From SABI01 sp963677695 (GTDB taxonomy: Bacteria > Spirochaetota > Spirochaetia > Sphaerochaetales > Sphaerochaetaceae), in contig CAXXUJ010000001.1 of the NCBI GenBank assembly GCA_963677695.2, forward strand, positions 992,001-1,056,000: 64,000 bases of DNA, in the 5' to 3' direction. The notes beneath the pieces were generated by a model. It searched no databases. It was not told where the DNA came from and saw only the letters and a list, made by a program, of their open reading frames with translations. How positions within the stretch are numbered: position 1 is the stretch's first letter; each line of letters begins with the position of its first letter. The position numbers were made by a program, and so were the translations under genes. Below are positions 1 through 8,899 of this stretch, in pieces.

Positions 1-576
1 CTTTCTATGATCGACAGAGCTCTTGAAAACGATATCCCTGAATTCAAACCTGTCATTATTCCTGCAAAATTCCTCTCTCTGTTGAAGAAGGGAGGAACAG
101 GTGAAGGTGATATCTCTCTTGCTGTGACCGATACTCTTCTCTTTGCTTCGTTCGGTTCCATGCTGATGTACACCACGTTAGTCAAAGGTCAGTTCCCGAA
201 CTATAAGCGTGTCATTCCCGCCATGCAGTCAAGAGCCTGTTCGGTTGATATCAAAAAAATGAATGAGGCACTGAAGAGAGTCTCTCTCCTCGTGGAAAAC
301 AAGGCAAAGAGGATCTTCCTCGATATCGAGACAGATTTCATCACAATCAGTTCCGAGGAGTCCGATTTCGGACAGGCGAAGGAAATCATTCCCTGTGACT
401 ATTCTGGCGAATCCTGCCGTCTTGCAATGAACTACTCCTACCTTGTCAGCCCCCTCAAGGTGATGGAAGGGGATACCTGTGATATCAAGTTCACCGAATC
501 AAACAAGGCTATCACTGTTGTTTCGAACCCTGAGAAGGATTATATCCACATCATCATGCCGATGCAGCTGGATTAA
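1..576 (+). CDS. dnaN: DNA polymerase III beta sliding clamp, C-terminal part (cut by window edge)
   Basis: The reading frame is open from the first base, so the gene begins upstream and only about the last 190 residues are here. DnaN forms the ring clamp that tethers DNA polymerase III and other replication and repair proteins to DNA. The visible part covers the end of domain 2 and domain 3. The segment GQFPNYKRVIP and the C-terminal end IIMPMQLD match the closing strand of clamp proteins, which usually ends in a VMPMRL-like motif. The stop codon overlaps the recF start by one base (TAATG), so the two are translationally coupled. The position suggests dnaA lies just upstream, outside the window (inference). 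Confidence 0.97.
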   Translation, partial: LSMIDRALENDIPEFKPVIIPAKFLSLLKKGGTGEGDISLAVTDTLLFASFGSMLMYTTLVKGQFPNYKRVIPAMQSRACSVDIKKMNEALKRVSLLVENKAKRIFLDIETDFITISSEESDFGQAKEIIPCDYSGESCRLAMNYSYLVSPLKVMEGDTCDIKFTESNKAITVVSNPEKDYIHIIMPMQLD

Positions 577-1664
577 TGAAATTCATCTCAGTAGGATTCA
601 GACATTTCAGAAACCTTGAAGAGACCCTTCTCCCTGTTGATGCGAGAAGGGTTCTTCTTGTCGGAGAGAACGGTCAGGGAAAGACGAATTTTCTTGAAGC
701 AGTCTATACTCTCTGTTACGGTTCTTCTTTCAGGTCAGTCCCCCTGAATACTCTCTGTACCCATGGATCCTCTGCTTCAACCCTGTCGGCAGCGATAGAG
801 AACGATGACGGCTACCGCCAGACCATTTCCTTTGCCTATGCTGATAAAAAACGGGTCATCAGAATTGACGGCAAAGAGATCAAGGACAGGAAAGACCTGA
901 TCTATACGATTCCCTGTATTATTTTCAGTCACGACGATATCGAATTCATCAGGGGAACTCCCGAGGACAGAAGAAGGTTTTTCGATCAGACGATGAGTAT
1001 GTATGATCCTTTGTTCTTTGATGATCTCCGTCAGTACCGTCTTATCCTTAAACAGAGAAACAAGGCTATCAAAGAAAACTATATCCCTCTCCTGTCGGTA
1101 TATAACGAAAAGATAGCCCAGATAGGATTAAGGATTCAGCAGAGAAGGAAAGAGACTGTAGATGAGTTCAATGAGATGTTCACTCCCCTCTATCGGAAAG
1201 TTTCCGGTCTCGATACGGAACTGAAGATAATCTATAAACCATCCTGGAAGAACTGCAGCACTGAACAGGATATCATCGAAAGACTGGAACACAACCTTCA
1301 GCAGGACACGAGAATGCAGACCACGGTGAGCGGAATTCACCGGGACCAGTTCATTACCATGGAAGATTCCTCTCAGTTCTCTCTCACGGGCTCGACGGGG
1401 CAGATGAGGCTCGCCTCCCTGATTTTCCGCGTCGCCCAGATGAATACCTTCAGGAAAAAAAGCGGAAGGGAACCGGTCATCCTACTCGATGACGTACTCC
1501 TTGAACTCGATATCGAGAAGAGAGCACTCTTTCTCTCCCTGCTTGAGGGTTACTCTCAGGCCTTCTTCACCTTCCTTCCGAAGGAATCCTACTTCAGGGA
1601 TGAGAAGGAATCGGAGAGTCTGATCTATACTGTCCGTGAAGGGAGGTTCACTTCCTATGAGTGA
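576..1664 (+). CDS. recF: DNA replication and repair protein RecF
   Basis: RecF is an SMC-like ATPase that binds gapped DNA and helps load RecA at stalled forks. The 362-residue length is normal for the family. The Walker A motif GENGQGKT sits near residue 30, the ABC-type signature region reads STGQMRLASL, and the Walker B/D-loop reads ILLDDVLLELD near residue 306. The ATG overlaps the dnaN stop by one base and the gene overlaps the next gene by 8 bases, which fits a dnaN-recF-DUF721 operon of the kind known from spirochaetes. Identification is secure. Confidence 0.97.
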   Translation: MKFISVGFRHFRNLEETLLPVDARRVLLVGENGQGKTNFLEAVYTLCYGSSFRSVPLNTLCTHGSSASTLSAAIENDDGYRQTISFAYADKKRVIRIDGKEIKDRKDLIYTIPCIIFSHDDIEFIRGTPEDRRRFFDQTMSMYDPLFFDDLRQYRLILKQRNKAIKENYIPLLSVYNEKIAQIGLRIQQRRKETVDEFNEMFTPLYRKVSGLDTELKIIYKPSWKNCSTEQDIIERLEHNLQQDTRMQTTVSGIHRDQFITMEDSSQFSLTGSTGQMRLASLIFRVAQMNTFRKKSGREPVILLDDVLLELDIEKRALFLSLLEGYSQAFFTFLPKESYFRDEKESESLIYTVREGRFTSYE

Positions 1665-1947
1665 TGCATCTCTCCCTGAACTCCTTGATTCTCTCCTTGC
1701 CAGACTCAATATCGATCCGAACAGCGGTATGGCCGATATGAAGAGGAAATGGATCAGCATTGTAGGGAAGGATCTTGCCGACCACACCTCAGCCTATGAG
1801 ATCAAAGGGAACAACCTCACCATCCTCTGTGACCATCCCGCCTACTCTTCTCTCGTTCTGATGAGGAGAAAACAGATTGAAAGAAATCTGAATAGGTACT
1901 ATCCTGAGCTCTCTGTTTCGGTAATCAGTGTCAGAGTCAGGAAATGA
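1657..1947 (+). CDS. DUF721 (DciA-like) protein
   Basis: A 96-residue protein directly after recF, in the place where spirochaetes and many other bacteria carry a DUF721 protein. The sequence has the typical pattern of that family: an amphipathic N-terminus, WISIVGKDLADHT near residue 30, then NNLTILCDHPAYSSLVLMRRKQI. DUF721 includes DciA, the ancestral loader of replicative helicase, so a role in replication initiation is plausible but not shown here. I prefer the ATG at 1657 over the GTG at 1636 because GGGAGG (1641-1646) is well spaced before it. The start overlaps the recF end by 8 bases. Confidence 0.85.
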   Translation: MSDASLPELLDSLLARLNIDPNSGMADMKRKWISIVGKDLADHTSAYEIKGNNLTILCDHPAYSSLVLMRRKQIERNLNRYYPELSVSVISVRVRK

Positions 1948-1955
1948 TCATCCTA

Positions 1956-1985
1956 TTGACACATACCGCATGGTATCTATATACT
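1956..1985 (+). promoter_or_regulatory. Probable sigma-70 promoter of rpmH-rnpA-yidC-jag
   Basis: A perfect -35 box TTGACA (1956-1961) is followed by TATACT (1980-1985, 18-bp spacer) or TATATA (1978-1983, 16-bp spacer). It lies in the 108-bp gap after DUF721 and about 70 bases before rpmH, so it separates the replication operon from the ribosome and membrane-insertion operon. The call rests on sequence match only. Confidence 0.75.
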
Positions 1986-2055
1986 GCCCTTTCGGGAGCC
2001 TGTCCCGCTAAATAATGAATAATTCCGCGTTAAGCGATAAATTGGAGATTTTCCT

Positions 2056-2211
2056 ATGAAAAGAACGTACCAACCCAGTAGAACAAAAAGAAATAGAAAG
2101 TTTGGATTCCGTGCACGCATGGCTACAAAGGGCGGTAGACTTGTCCTGGCTCGCCGAAGAGCAAAAGGAAGAAAGAAATTAACCGTCTGCGATGAGAAAA
2201 AGCCTTACTAA
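2056..2211 (+). CDS. rpmH: Ribosomal protein L34
   Basis: A 51-codon gene encoding the small basic 50S subunit protein L34. The sequence starts MKRTYQPSRTKRNRKFGFRA and continues with the family hallmark ARMATKGGRLVLARRRAKGR. The usual protein is 44-46 residues and stops soon after GRKKL. Here the frame runs on for nine residues (TVCDEKKPY) and overlaps the rnpA start by 20 bases. GGAG at 2044-2047 serves as ribosome binding site. The order rpmH-rnpA-yidC-jag is a classic bacterial cluster near the origin. Confidence 0.97.
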   Translation: MKRTYQPSRTKRNRKFGFRARMATKGGRLVLARRRAKGRKKLTVCDEKKPY

Positions 2212-2539
2212 AAAAGAAATTGTAAAAAAGAAATCAGAGATTGATGTAATTTTTCGGACGGGGAAGGTCTATTCTGCACCGAATCTCCGTCTGAGAGTTG
2301 CCCCCAATAATCTGGGGATGAACAGGGTTATTGTCATACCGGTAAGAAAGTATGGGAACTCGGTTCAGAGGAATAGAATACGGCGTCAGATCAAAGAAAT
2401 ATGGCGGCTTGAGAAGGAAAACCTTCTTCCTGGTTTCGATTTTGCGTTTATAGTATATTCTGGAATGGCAATATCTCATGAACAACAGAAACAGCAACTG
2501 ATTCGTCTCTTTACTCTCGCACACCTCTATTCGAGATAG
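2192..2539 (+). CDS. rnpA: Ribonuclease P protein component
   Basis: RnpA is the protein subunit that helps the RNase P ribozyme remove 5' leaders from tRNA precursors. The 115-residue protein shows the pattern FRTGKVYSAPNLRLRVAPN, then RVIVIPVRKYGNSVQRNRIRRQIKEIWR, which contains the basic RNR signature of the family. The start lies inside the end of rpmH, with no well-placed Shine-Dalgarno sequence of its own, so translation probably depends on ribosomes finishing rpmH. The next gene, yidC, follows after about 60 bases. Confidence 0.95.
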   Translation: MRKSLTKKEIVKKKSEIDVIFRTGKVYSAPNLRLRVAPNNLGMNRVIVIPVRKYGNSVQRNRIRRQIKEIWRLEKENLLPGFDFAFIVYSGMAISHEQQKQQLIRLFTLAHLYSR

Positions 2540-2598
2540 GTCTATATTTCTGCCTTCCAGTCATTTTTTATCATTGACCCAGCAATTTAGGAGTGAGT

Positions 2599-4386
2599 AT
2601 GGATCGTAATACCATATTATTTATAGTTCTCTCGGTAATAGTTTTCGTCGGCGGAATGTTTGTTCAGCAGACCTTCTTCGCACCGGAACCTGTGGCTGTG
2701 AGCGCAACTGTGGAAACGACTCAGGCAGTTGTGACTGACACAGCTTCCGATACTGCAGCGAAGAGCACACAGACTGCCGCAGCAGTAAACATGAGCGGTT
2801 CGGACGCCCTTCAGGCGGTGAATACAGGTTCTTCAACCGATACATTCACCTATGAGACCGATGTATTCATCATCGAGTTCGACCCTGTCGGTGCAGATGT
2901 CGCATCGATGAAACTGAAAGATCACCTTGATGACGGTCAGCCTGTCGAGATGATTTTCAGTGACGGAACCGGCAAGGATGCATTCACCCTCTATGCGGGT
3001 GATGATATGTCCCAGCCGATCAATGCCGTCTTTGATTATTCGGTCAGTTCAAATGAAGTAACCTTCACCCAGGACTTCTCTGTCGCCGGAGGAGCTCCGT
3101 TCACTCTCATCAAGCGTTATATCTTCGGTGATTCGGATTACCTCTTTGAAATCGAGATCGAAGCTGTGAACAGTCAGAACAGTTCCATCCCCCTCAATCT
3201 TGACGGGTACGCTTATACCCTTGCTTTCGAACCCCAGATCGGTCCCTCGTTCGACACTGAACCGGATGGAAGATATACCTACCGCCGTTTCTATGTGGAA
3301 CAGAATGGAAAGAAGAGCACCGCAAAGATCAAGGACGGTGTCTATACCAACAATGAGATCATCACCTGGGCAGCTCTTGCAGGAAAATATTTCAGTGTCA
3401 TCGGAATTCCCGATGCCACTGCCTATACCCTTACCCTCACCGAACAGGCAGAGACCTCTATTCCTCTTGAATCGTCGATGTACTTTACCAGACCTGCCTA
3501 CAAGGCTTCATCTGCTACAGACGTGTTCAGGTTCTATGTCGGTCCTCAGCTGAAGCAGCACATGGCCATCTATAATGATGCTGCCGACAACGGCTTCGGT
3601 CTGAGCAATCTCAATCTTGAAAAAGCGCTCGACAGTTCTTCCTGGCTCGGATGGCTCGAAGGAATTCTCAAGTGGCTTCTCAATCTCTTCTACAGGTTGA
3701 TCCCGAACTATGGTGTTGCCATCATCCTCCTCACTATCCTGATCAAGGTTGTTCTTCAGCCGTTCAGCAAGAAGAGTATGGAATCAACATCACGCATGTC
3801 GGCTCTCGGACCTCAGATGGAAGAGCTGAAAGCAAAATATAAAGACAATCCTCAGAAGCTCAATGCTGAGATGGGTGAACTCTACAAGAAAGAGGGTATC
3901 AACCCTCTCGGCGGATGTCTGCCGATGCTTTTCCAGTTCCCGATCTTCATCGCATTGTACGGGCTGCTGAATAAACACTTCGAATTACGTGGTGCAGTAT
4001 TCATTCCCGGATGGATCAATGACCTCTCACTTCCCGAGTCGGTGTTCAATTTCGCACCGCTCTCTCTCCCCTTCATCGGAAGTGACCTGAGGCTCCTGCC
4101 GATCCTCTACGGAACATCCATGGTTCTTTCCTTCTCTCTGACTCAGGCAACAACGCCGCAGGCGGGGATGACTGGAAAATTCATGAAATACGGAATGCCT
4201 ATCATGCTCTTCTTTGTACTGTACAGTGCTCCTTCCGGGCTCCTGCTCTACTGGATGGTGATGAACTTCATCTCTATCGGACAGCAGATGTACATGAATA
4301 AGAAGAGGGCAAAGCAAGGTTTATCAGCTCCTGTTGCAGCAGTACCTGCTGCGGGGAAAACAACAAAGAAAAAATCCAGGAGATGA
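2599..4386 (+). CDS. yidC: Membrane protein insertase YidC
   Basis: YidC inserts and folds inner-membrane proteins, alone or with the Sec translocon. The 595-residue form is the long diderm type: an N-terminal membrane anchor (about residues 5-25), a low-complexity linker, a large periplasmic beta domain (about 75-320), then the conserved five-helix core. The core starts near LLNLFYRLIPNYGVAIILLT and includes QPFSKKSMESTSRM and EGINPLGGCLPMLFQFPIFI. The tail is basic (KKKSRR), as in ribosome-contacting versions. The ATG at 2599 follows AGGAG by 5 bases and is preferred to the GTG two codons earlier. It is followed closely by jag. Confidence 0.96.
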   Translation: MDRNTILFIVLSVIVFVGGMFVQQTFFAPEPVAVSATVETTQAVVTDTASDTAAKSTQTAAAVNMSGSDALQAVNTGSSTDTFTYETDVFIIEFDPVGADVASMKLKDHLDDGQPVEMIFSDGTGKDAFTLYAGDDMSQPINAVFDYSVSSNEVTFTQDFSVAGGAPFTLIKRYIFGDSDYLFEIEIEAVNSQNSSIPLNLDGYAYTLAFEPQIGPSFDTEPDGRYTYRRFYVEQNGKKSTAKIKDGVYTNNEIITWAALAGKYFSVIGIPDATAYTLTLTEQAETSIPLESSMYFTRPAYKASSATDVFRFYVGPQLKQHMAIYNDAADNGFGLSNLNLEKALDSSSWLGWLEGILKWLLNLFYRLIPNYGVAIILLTILIKVVLQPFSKKSMESTSRMSALGPQMEELKAKYKDNPQKLNAEMGELYKKEGINPLGGCLPMLFQFPIFIALYGLLNKHFELRGAVFIPGWINDLSLPESVFNFAPLSLPFIGSDLRLLPILYGTSMVLSFSLTQATTPQAGMTGKFMKYGMPIMLFFVLYSAPSGLLLYWMVMNFISIGQQMYMNKKRAKQGLSAPVAAVPAAGKTTKKKSRR

Positions 4387-4392
4387 TGCATA

Positions 4393-5073
4393 ATGATTAG
4401 AGAATTTGAAGGTAAAACAGAACAGGAAGCAATCGCACGCGCTTTGGAAGAGCTGCAGGTTGTTCAGGATGATATAGATATTGAAATCGTGGAATCTGAA
4501 AAGCGCTCACTCTTCAAGAAGGGGAGTGTGAAGATTCGGGTTCACCTGAAAGATGAATCTGACGCAGATGATGCAGACGAAGATGAATCAGTAGAGATTG
4601 ATGCGGAGTTCGAGGATCAGGTCACAACCTTCCTCTCCAACCTTCTCATCAAGATGGGATATCCCGGGAGCGTGGAAGTCGCATACCGCAGACACAACAA
4701 GATCGGTCTCGATATCACATCAGAGTACTCTTCCATCATCATCGGAAAGAAGGGTAAGAACCTTGACGCCATTCAGCTTATCGTGAATGTGTTTGCAGGA
4801 CAGCTGCAGAACCACGTGAAGGTGATGGTCGACAGTGAGAATTATAGAATGAGGCATGAGGAGTTCCTTGTCCGTCTTGCATTCAAGACTGCACAGTCTG
4901 TGAAGAAGAGCGGCAGAAGCAAACTTCTTGAGCCGATGAATCCGTTCGAGAGAAGACTTGTGCACACTGCATTGAATGAACTTGACGGAATTGAGACGAA
5001 GAGCGAGGGAGAGGGACTGTTCAAGCAGGTCCGTATTTCAGTAGATGACTCTCTGCCTCCCCTGAGAAGATAG
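4393..5073 (+). CDS. jag: Jag/SpoIIIJ-associated RNA-binding protein (KhpB/EloR type)
   Basis: A 226-residue protein with the three parts of the Jag family. The N-terminal Jag-N domain begins MIREFEGKTEQEAI. A KH domain carries the GxxG loop in IIIGKKGKNLDAIQ (about residues 115-130). The C-terminal R3H domain carries RRLVHTAL (about residue 190). An acidic stretch (DESDADDADEDESVEID) links Jag-N to KH. Jag proteins bind RNA and in several bacteria affect envelope growth and division. It is almost always encoded after yidC, as here, with only 6 bases between the two. Confidence 0.93.
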   Translation: MIREFEGKTEQEAIARALEELQVVQDDIDIEIVESEKRSLFKKGSVKIRVHLKDESDADDADEDESVEIDAEFEDQVTTFLSNLLIKMGYPGSVEVAYRRHNKIGLDITSEYSSIIIGKKGKNLDAIQLIVNVFAGQLQNHVKVMVDSENYRMRHEEFLVRLAFKTAQSVKKSGRSKLLEPMNPFERRLVHTALNELDGIETKSEGEGLFKQVRISVDDSLPPLRR

Positions 5074-5082
5074 GGAAAGCGT

Positions 5083-6234
5083 ATGACGAGCAGACGCCAT
5101 CTTTTTACAAGTGAATCGGTAAGTGAAGGGCATCCTGACAAGGTCTGTGACCAGATATCGGATGCAGTGCTTGATGCATGTCTGAGGGAGGACCCCAATT
5201 CACGGGTTGCCTGTGAGACATTTGCGACGACTGATTTTGTACTTGTCGGAGGCGAGATCACGACACACGCATCGTATGATGTGGAAGAACTTGTCCGTGA
5301 TGTGGTGAAATCGATCGGGTATGACGAAGAGGGTATCGGCTTCAGTGCCGAAGGTCTTACGGTGGAGAACAGACTTCACCATCAGTCACCCGATATCGCA
5401 ATGGGTGTAGATTCCGAGAGCAGTGAATCGGGACTTCAGGGTGCCGGAGACCAGGGTATCATGTTCGGGTATGCATGTAATGAGACCGAGCAGCTCATGC
5501 CCGCTCCTATCATGTACTCCCATCACCTTCTAGAGAGAGCTGCAGCGCTCAGAAAGGAGAAATCTGTCGATTTTCTGAGACCTGATTCGAAAGCACAGAT
5601 CACTATGGTCTATGATGAAGGGCGTCCGGTCACAATCGATACCGTTGTTCTCTCTCACCAGCACAATGAATCGGTGTCGGAGAAGGATCTGAAGGACTTC
5701 ATTCTTAAGGAAGTGATCCATCCCGTACTTGAACCTACCGGTATGCTTACCAATGATACGAAGTACCATATCAACCCGACAGGACGCTTTGTCATAGGCG
5801 GACCGACCGGAGATTCCGGTTTGACCGGCAGAAAGATCATCGTCGATACCTACGGCGGTGCGGCGCGTCACGGCGGAGGAGCTTTCAGCGGCAAGGACTC
5901 TTCAAAGGTTGATAGATCGGCAAGTTACATGACCCGCTTCGCGGCTAAGAATCTGGTAGCCTGGGGGCTCTGCAGCAAGGCGGAGATTCAGGTATCCTAC
6001 GCGATCGGTGTTCCCCACCCGGTATCCATCGACGTGAATACCTACTCGACAGGAATCATGGATGACAGCGAGATAGAGAAGATTCTTGAAAGGGAATTTG
6101 ACTTCTCCCCGGCGGGAATTGTTGAACAGCTCGATCTTCTTCGCCCGATCTTCCGTGCTCATATGAACTACGGTCACTTCGGCAAGGAGGGAGTCCCCTG
6201 GGAGACAATCCTCCCCAGACCCTCCTACCTATAG
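5083..6234 (+). CDS. metK: S-adenosylmethionine synthetase
   Basis: MetK makes S-adenosylmethionine from methionine and ATP in the cytoplasm. The 383-residue length is typical. Family signatures are clear: FTSESVSEGHPDKVCDQISD at the start, the hexapeptide region GAGDQGIMFGYA near residue 120, and the glycine-rich GGGAFSGKDSSKVDRSASY near residue 265. It follows jag after 9 bases and could share its transcript. It converges with the next gene, the two stop regions overlapping by 6 bases. No SAM riboswitch is visible upstream. It feeds from the methionine made by metH-metF at 33-38 kb. Confidence 0.97.
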   Translation: MTSRRHLFTSESVSEGHPDKVCDQISDAVLDACLREDPNSRVACETFATTDFVLVGGEITTHASYDVEELVRDVVKSIGYDEEGIGFSAEGLTVENRLHHQSPDIAMGVDSESSESGLQGAGDQGIMFGYACNETEQLMPAPIMYSHHLLERAAALRKEKSVDFLRPDSKAQITMVYDEGRPVTIDTVVLSHQHNESVSEKDLKDFILKEVIHPVLEPTGMLTNDTKYHINPTGRFVIGGPTGDSGLTGRKIIVDTYGGAARHGGGAFSGKDSSKVDRSASYMTRFAAKNLVAWGLCSKAEIQVSYAIGVPHPVSIDVNTYSTGIMDDSEIEKILEREFDFSPAGIVEQLDLLRPIFRAHMNYGHFGKEGVPWETILPRPSYL

Positions 6235-7224
6235 AGGAAAACGTGTAAAGAGATGCTCCCTGATACGGAGCATCTTTTCTTTTGAGAACTGCGCTCCTCT
6301 GCTCTGTATGATCTCACCTGCAAGATAGGATGCGATATAGCCTGAATCCTCGATAGAGAAGTCACGGCACATGCCGTAGATGAATCCTGCGGCATAGATA
6401 TCGCCTGCACCGGTGGTATCGATAGGTGTGGAGGGACCCTCCACCGGAATTGTGTGAATCGTCCCTTCATGAGATATGAAGGAACCGAGTTTTCCATTCT
6501 TTACGATAGCTGTCCGGCACAGTTTTCCGAGGGAGCGGCAGCATTCGTACGGGTCGTAGTGGTTGAAGAGAATACGTGCTTCATCGGCATTTGCAAACAC
6601 AATATCGGTATATTTCTCAATGAGTGAAAGAAATTCCTCCCTGTTCCTTCCTACCGCGAAGATATCGGCTATATCGAAAGAGATGGTTCTTCCCATCTCT
6701 TTCGCTGTATCGAGGGAGACATGGATAGCCTCTTTCTGACTCTCGGTGTCGTACATATAACCGGTGAAATGGAAGATATCGGAAGAGGCTACCGAGTCCA
6801 GGTTGATATCCTCCTTACCGTAATACCTGTTCGCACCGAGGAAGGTGTTCATCGTTCTCTCACTGTCCTCAGTAATCAGGATGATGGAGGAACCTGTAGG
6901 GTACTCACTCACCACGATCTCATCATGCACATTATTCTCTGATACCTGACTTTTGTAGATATCACCGAATTCATCCTCTCCCACCTTTCCTGCAAGTGTT
7001 GTTTCAACGCCGAGGGCTGCGAGAGTGATGATCGTGTTCGGGCAGGAACCGCCGCAGGAGTACGTGACGGGAAAGGAGGAAACTGCGTCGAGGAGAGTCT
7101 TCCTCTCTTCCACAGTGATCAGATGCATCGCCCCTTTATGGATTCCATGGGTATCCAGAAAATCATCAGTTGCTCCGATAAGAATGTCGATAAGCGGGTT
7201 TCCCACCCCATAGACTGAATGCAT
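6229..7224 (-). CDS. PfkB-family carbohydrate/adenosine kinase
   Basis: A 331-residue member of the PfkB (ribokinase) family, which phosphorylates sugars or nucleosides with ATP. Visible signatures are the N-terminal substrate region VYGVGNPLIDILIGA, SCGGSCPNTIITLAALG near residue 57, and the C-terminal anion-hole and catalytic motif DTTGAGDIYAAGF near residue 275. The family is certain but the substrate is not. The overall pattern resembles adenosine kinase-like members more than fructokinases. The start at 7224 follows GGAGGAG closely; an out-of-frame ATG lies four bases earlier. It overlaps the metK end by 6 bases in convergent orientation. Confidence 0.85.
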   Translation of the reverse strand: MHSVYGVGNPLIDILIGATDDFLDTHGIHKGAMHLITVEERKTLLDAVSSFPVTYSCGGSCPNTIITLAALGVETTLAGKVGEDEFGDIYKSQVSENNVHDEIVVSEYPTGSSIILITEDSERTMNTFLGANRYYGKEDINLDSVASSDIFHFTGYMYDTESQKEAIHVSLDTAKEMGRTISFDIADIFAVGRNREEFLSLIEKYTDIVFANADEARILFNHYDPYECCRSLGKLCRTAIVKNGKLGSFISHEGTIHTIPVEGPSTPIDTTGAGDIYAAGFIYGMCRDFSIEDSGYIASYLAGEIIQSRGAQFSKEKMLRIREHLFTRFPL

Positions 7225-7310
7225 GCATCTCCTCCCGTTTCATAGTACTAGGGTTTTTCACCTGATACAACAGGATTGTAAAAAGGATTGTTCCCCTGTA
7301 CCATACTGAT

Positions 7311-8603
7311 ATGGAAAGATATGTGATCGACGGAGGATATCCGCTGGAAGGCAGTGTGCAGATCAGCGGCAACAAGAACGGGGCACTCACCCTGCTCGCG
7401 GCAGCGTTGTTGAGTGATGAACGCGTTGTCCTTGAAAATATCCCCGACATCGCAGATGTGAGGGTGATGATTCAACTGATACAGCATCTCGGTGTACAGG
7501 TGAGTGAGATTGAAAAGGGGAGAGTGAGTATCGACCCATGTTCACTCTGTATTAGATTTCCCGAGCTCCCTTCCGATCTTGTTGATGATATCAGAGCATC
7601 GCTGCTTCTTCTCGGACCTATTCTGGGAAGAGGGGGAAAGGTCGTCCTTCCACCTCCGGGAGGCGATGTTATCGGACTGAGACGTCTCGATACCCAGATC
7701 TCCGCCATTGAAGCGATGGGAGGCATCTGTTCCATATCCTCTGACGGGTACCTTCATGCAGATGGAAGTGCCCTTCACCACAGCGATATGTTTCTTCAGG
7801 AAGCATCAGTCATCACCACAGAGAATATGATCATGATGGCCGTTCTCGTACCAGGTGAGACGAGCATCACCAATGCTGCCTGCGAACCCCATGTGCAGGA
7901 CCTGTGCAGGATGCTCATATCGATGGGAGCACAGATAGAAGGGGTAGGAAGCAATCTGCTTCGCATCAATGGAGTGAAGAAACTTGCCTCGACAACCTTT
8001 ACCGCCGGGGCCGATTATATGGAGGTGGGTTCGTTCATAGGACTTGCCGCTGCTACCGGGAGTGAGATCGAACTTCACGGGCTTCAGAACAGCGACCTGA
8101 GAATGATCAAGACAGGTTTCAACAGGATAGGAATTTCGTGGCAGAGCACCTCTCCCACTTCAATCATTGTTCCGAAGGTGCAGTCGAAAGAGATGAGGAA
8201 AAGCCTCTCAGGTTATACACTGAAAATCGACGACGCTCCCTGGCCCGGGTTCCCCGCCGATTTACTCAGTATCCTCACGGTAAGCGCGACCCAGATGAAC
8301 GGCTCCATCCTCATTCATGAGAAGATGTATGAATCGCGGATGTACTTTGTCGACTGGCTGATCCGCATGGGTGCAGATATCATTCTCTGTGACCCCCACC
8401 GTGCGTTGGTGAATGGACCGACACAGCTGAAACCCGCCGTCGTCTCATCCCCCGATGTGAGAGCTGGAATGGCACTGATCATCGCCACCCTCTGTGCCCG
8501 GGGAGAAAGCACGATTCAGAATATCTACCAGATCGAGAGGGGCTATGAAGACCTTCCAGGTAAACTCGCTTCGCTGGGAGCGAGAATCCGAAAGGAAGTC
8601 TAA
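7311..8603 (+). CDS. murA: UDP-N-acetylglucosamine 1-carboxyvinyltransferase, Cys-to-Asp variant
   Basis: MurA transfers enolpyruvate from PEP to UDP-GlcNAc, the first committed step of peptidoglycan synthesis. The 430 residues contain the catalytic Lys-Asn pair in SGNKNGALT (Lys22, Asn23), the C-terminal RGYEDLPGKLASLGA motif, and PWPGFPADLLSI. In the mobile loop, where most MurA enzymes have Cys (E. coli Cys115), this protein reads PPGGDVIGLRR with Asp119 (codon GAT at 7665-7667). Enzymes with Asp here (for example in Mycobacterium, Chlamydia and Borrelia) stay active and resist fosfomycin; that is family knowledge applied to this gene. Confidence 0.95.
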   Translation: MERYVIDGGYPLEGSVQISGNKNGALTLLAAALLSDERVVLENIPDIADVRVMIQLIQHLGVQVSEIEKGRVSIDPCSLCIRFPELPSDLVDDIRASLLLLGPILGRGGKVVLPPPGGDVIGLRRLDTQISAIEAMGGICSISSDGYLHADGSALHHSDMFLQEASVITTENMIMMAVLVPGETSITNAACEPHVQDLCRMLISMGAQIEGVGSNLLRINGVKKLASTTFTAGADYMEVGSFIGLAAATGSEIELHGLQNSDLRMIKTGFNRIGISWQSTSPTSIIVPKVQSKEMRKSLSGYTLKIDDAPWPGFPADLLSILTVSATQMNGSILIHEKMYESRMYFVDWLIRMGADIILCDPHRALVNGPTQLKPAVVSSPDVRAGMALIIATLCARGESTIQNIYQIERGYEDLPGKLASLGARIRKEV

Positions 8604-8660
8604 ATCCTTGCAGTTACAACTATTTAGACCCCATTCTCTTACATTTATGCAAGAACAATT

Positions 8661-8675
8661 CACAAGTTATCCACA
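8661..8675 (+). repeat. DnaA box repeat, copy 1
   Basis: CACAAGTTATCCACA, whose last nine bases are the consensus DnaA box. It lies on the left side of the AT-rich core in the convergent gap after murA. The identical 15-mer recurs 224 bp further on. Confidence 0.8.
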
Positions 8676-8884
8676 AGGTTGTTCAAAGGTTGTATTTTTC
8701 CCTGTTTTCCGAATGAATATATAACTTCTTCCACCGACACGGTATAAGTTTTAATATGTCTATATAATTATATATATTGTATATAGTTGACAACTCTTGA
8801 TTTTGTGTTTTACTACTGTATTCTTATATAAGAATTATTGCTTTTTTAGTAAAGGATCCCATGGCAGTGGGATATGGGTTATTC

Positions 8885-8899
8885 CACAAGTTATCCACA
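8885..8899 (+). repeat. DnaA box repeat, copy 2
   Basis: Second copy of the 15-mer CACAAGTTATCCACA in the same orientation, on the right side of the AT-rich core. It is followed by GGTTCATCCACG, which holds a weaker box-like sequence. Confidence 0.8.
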
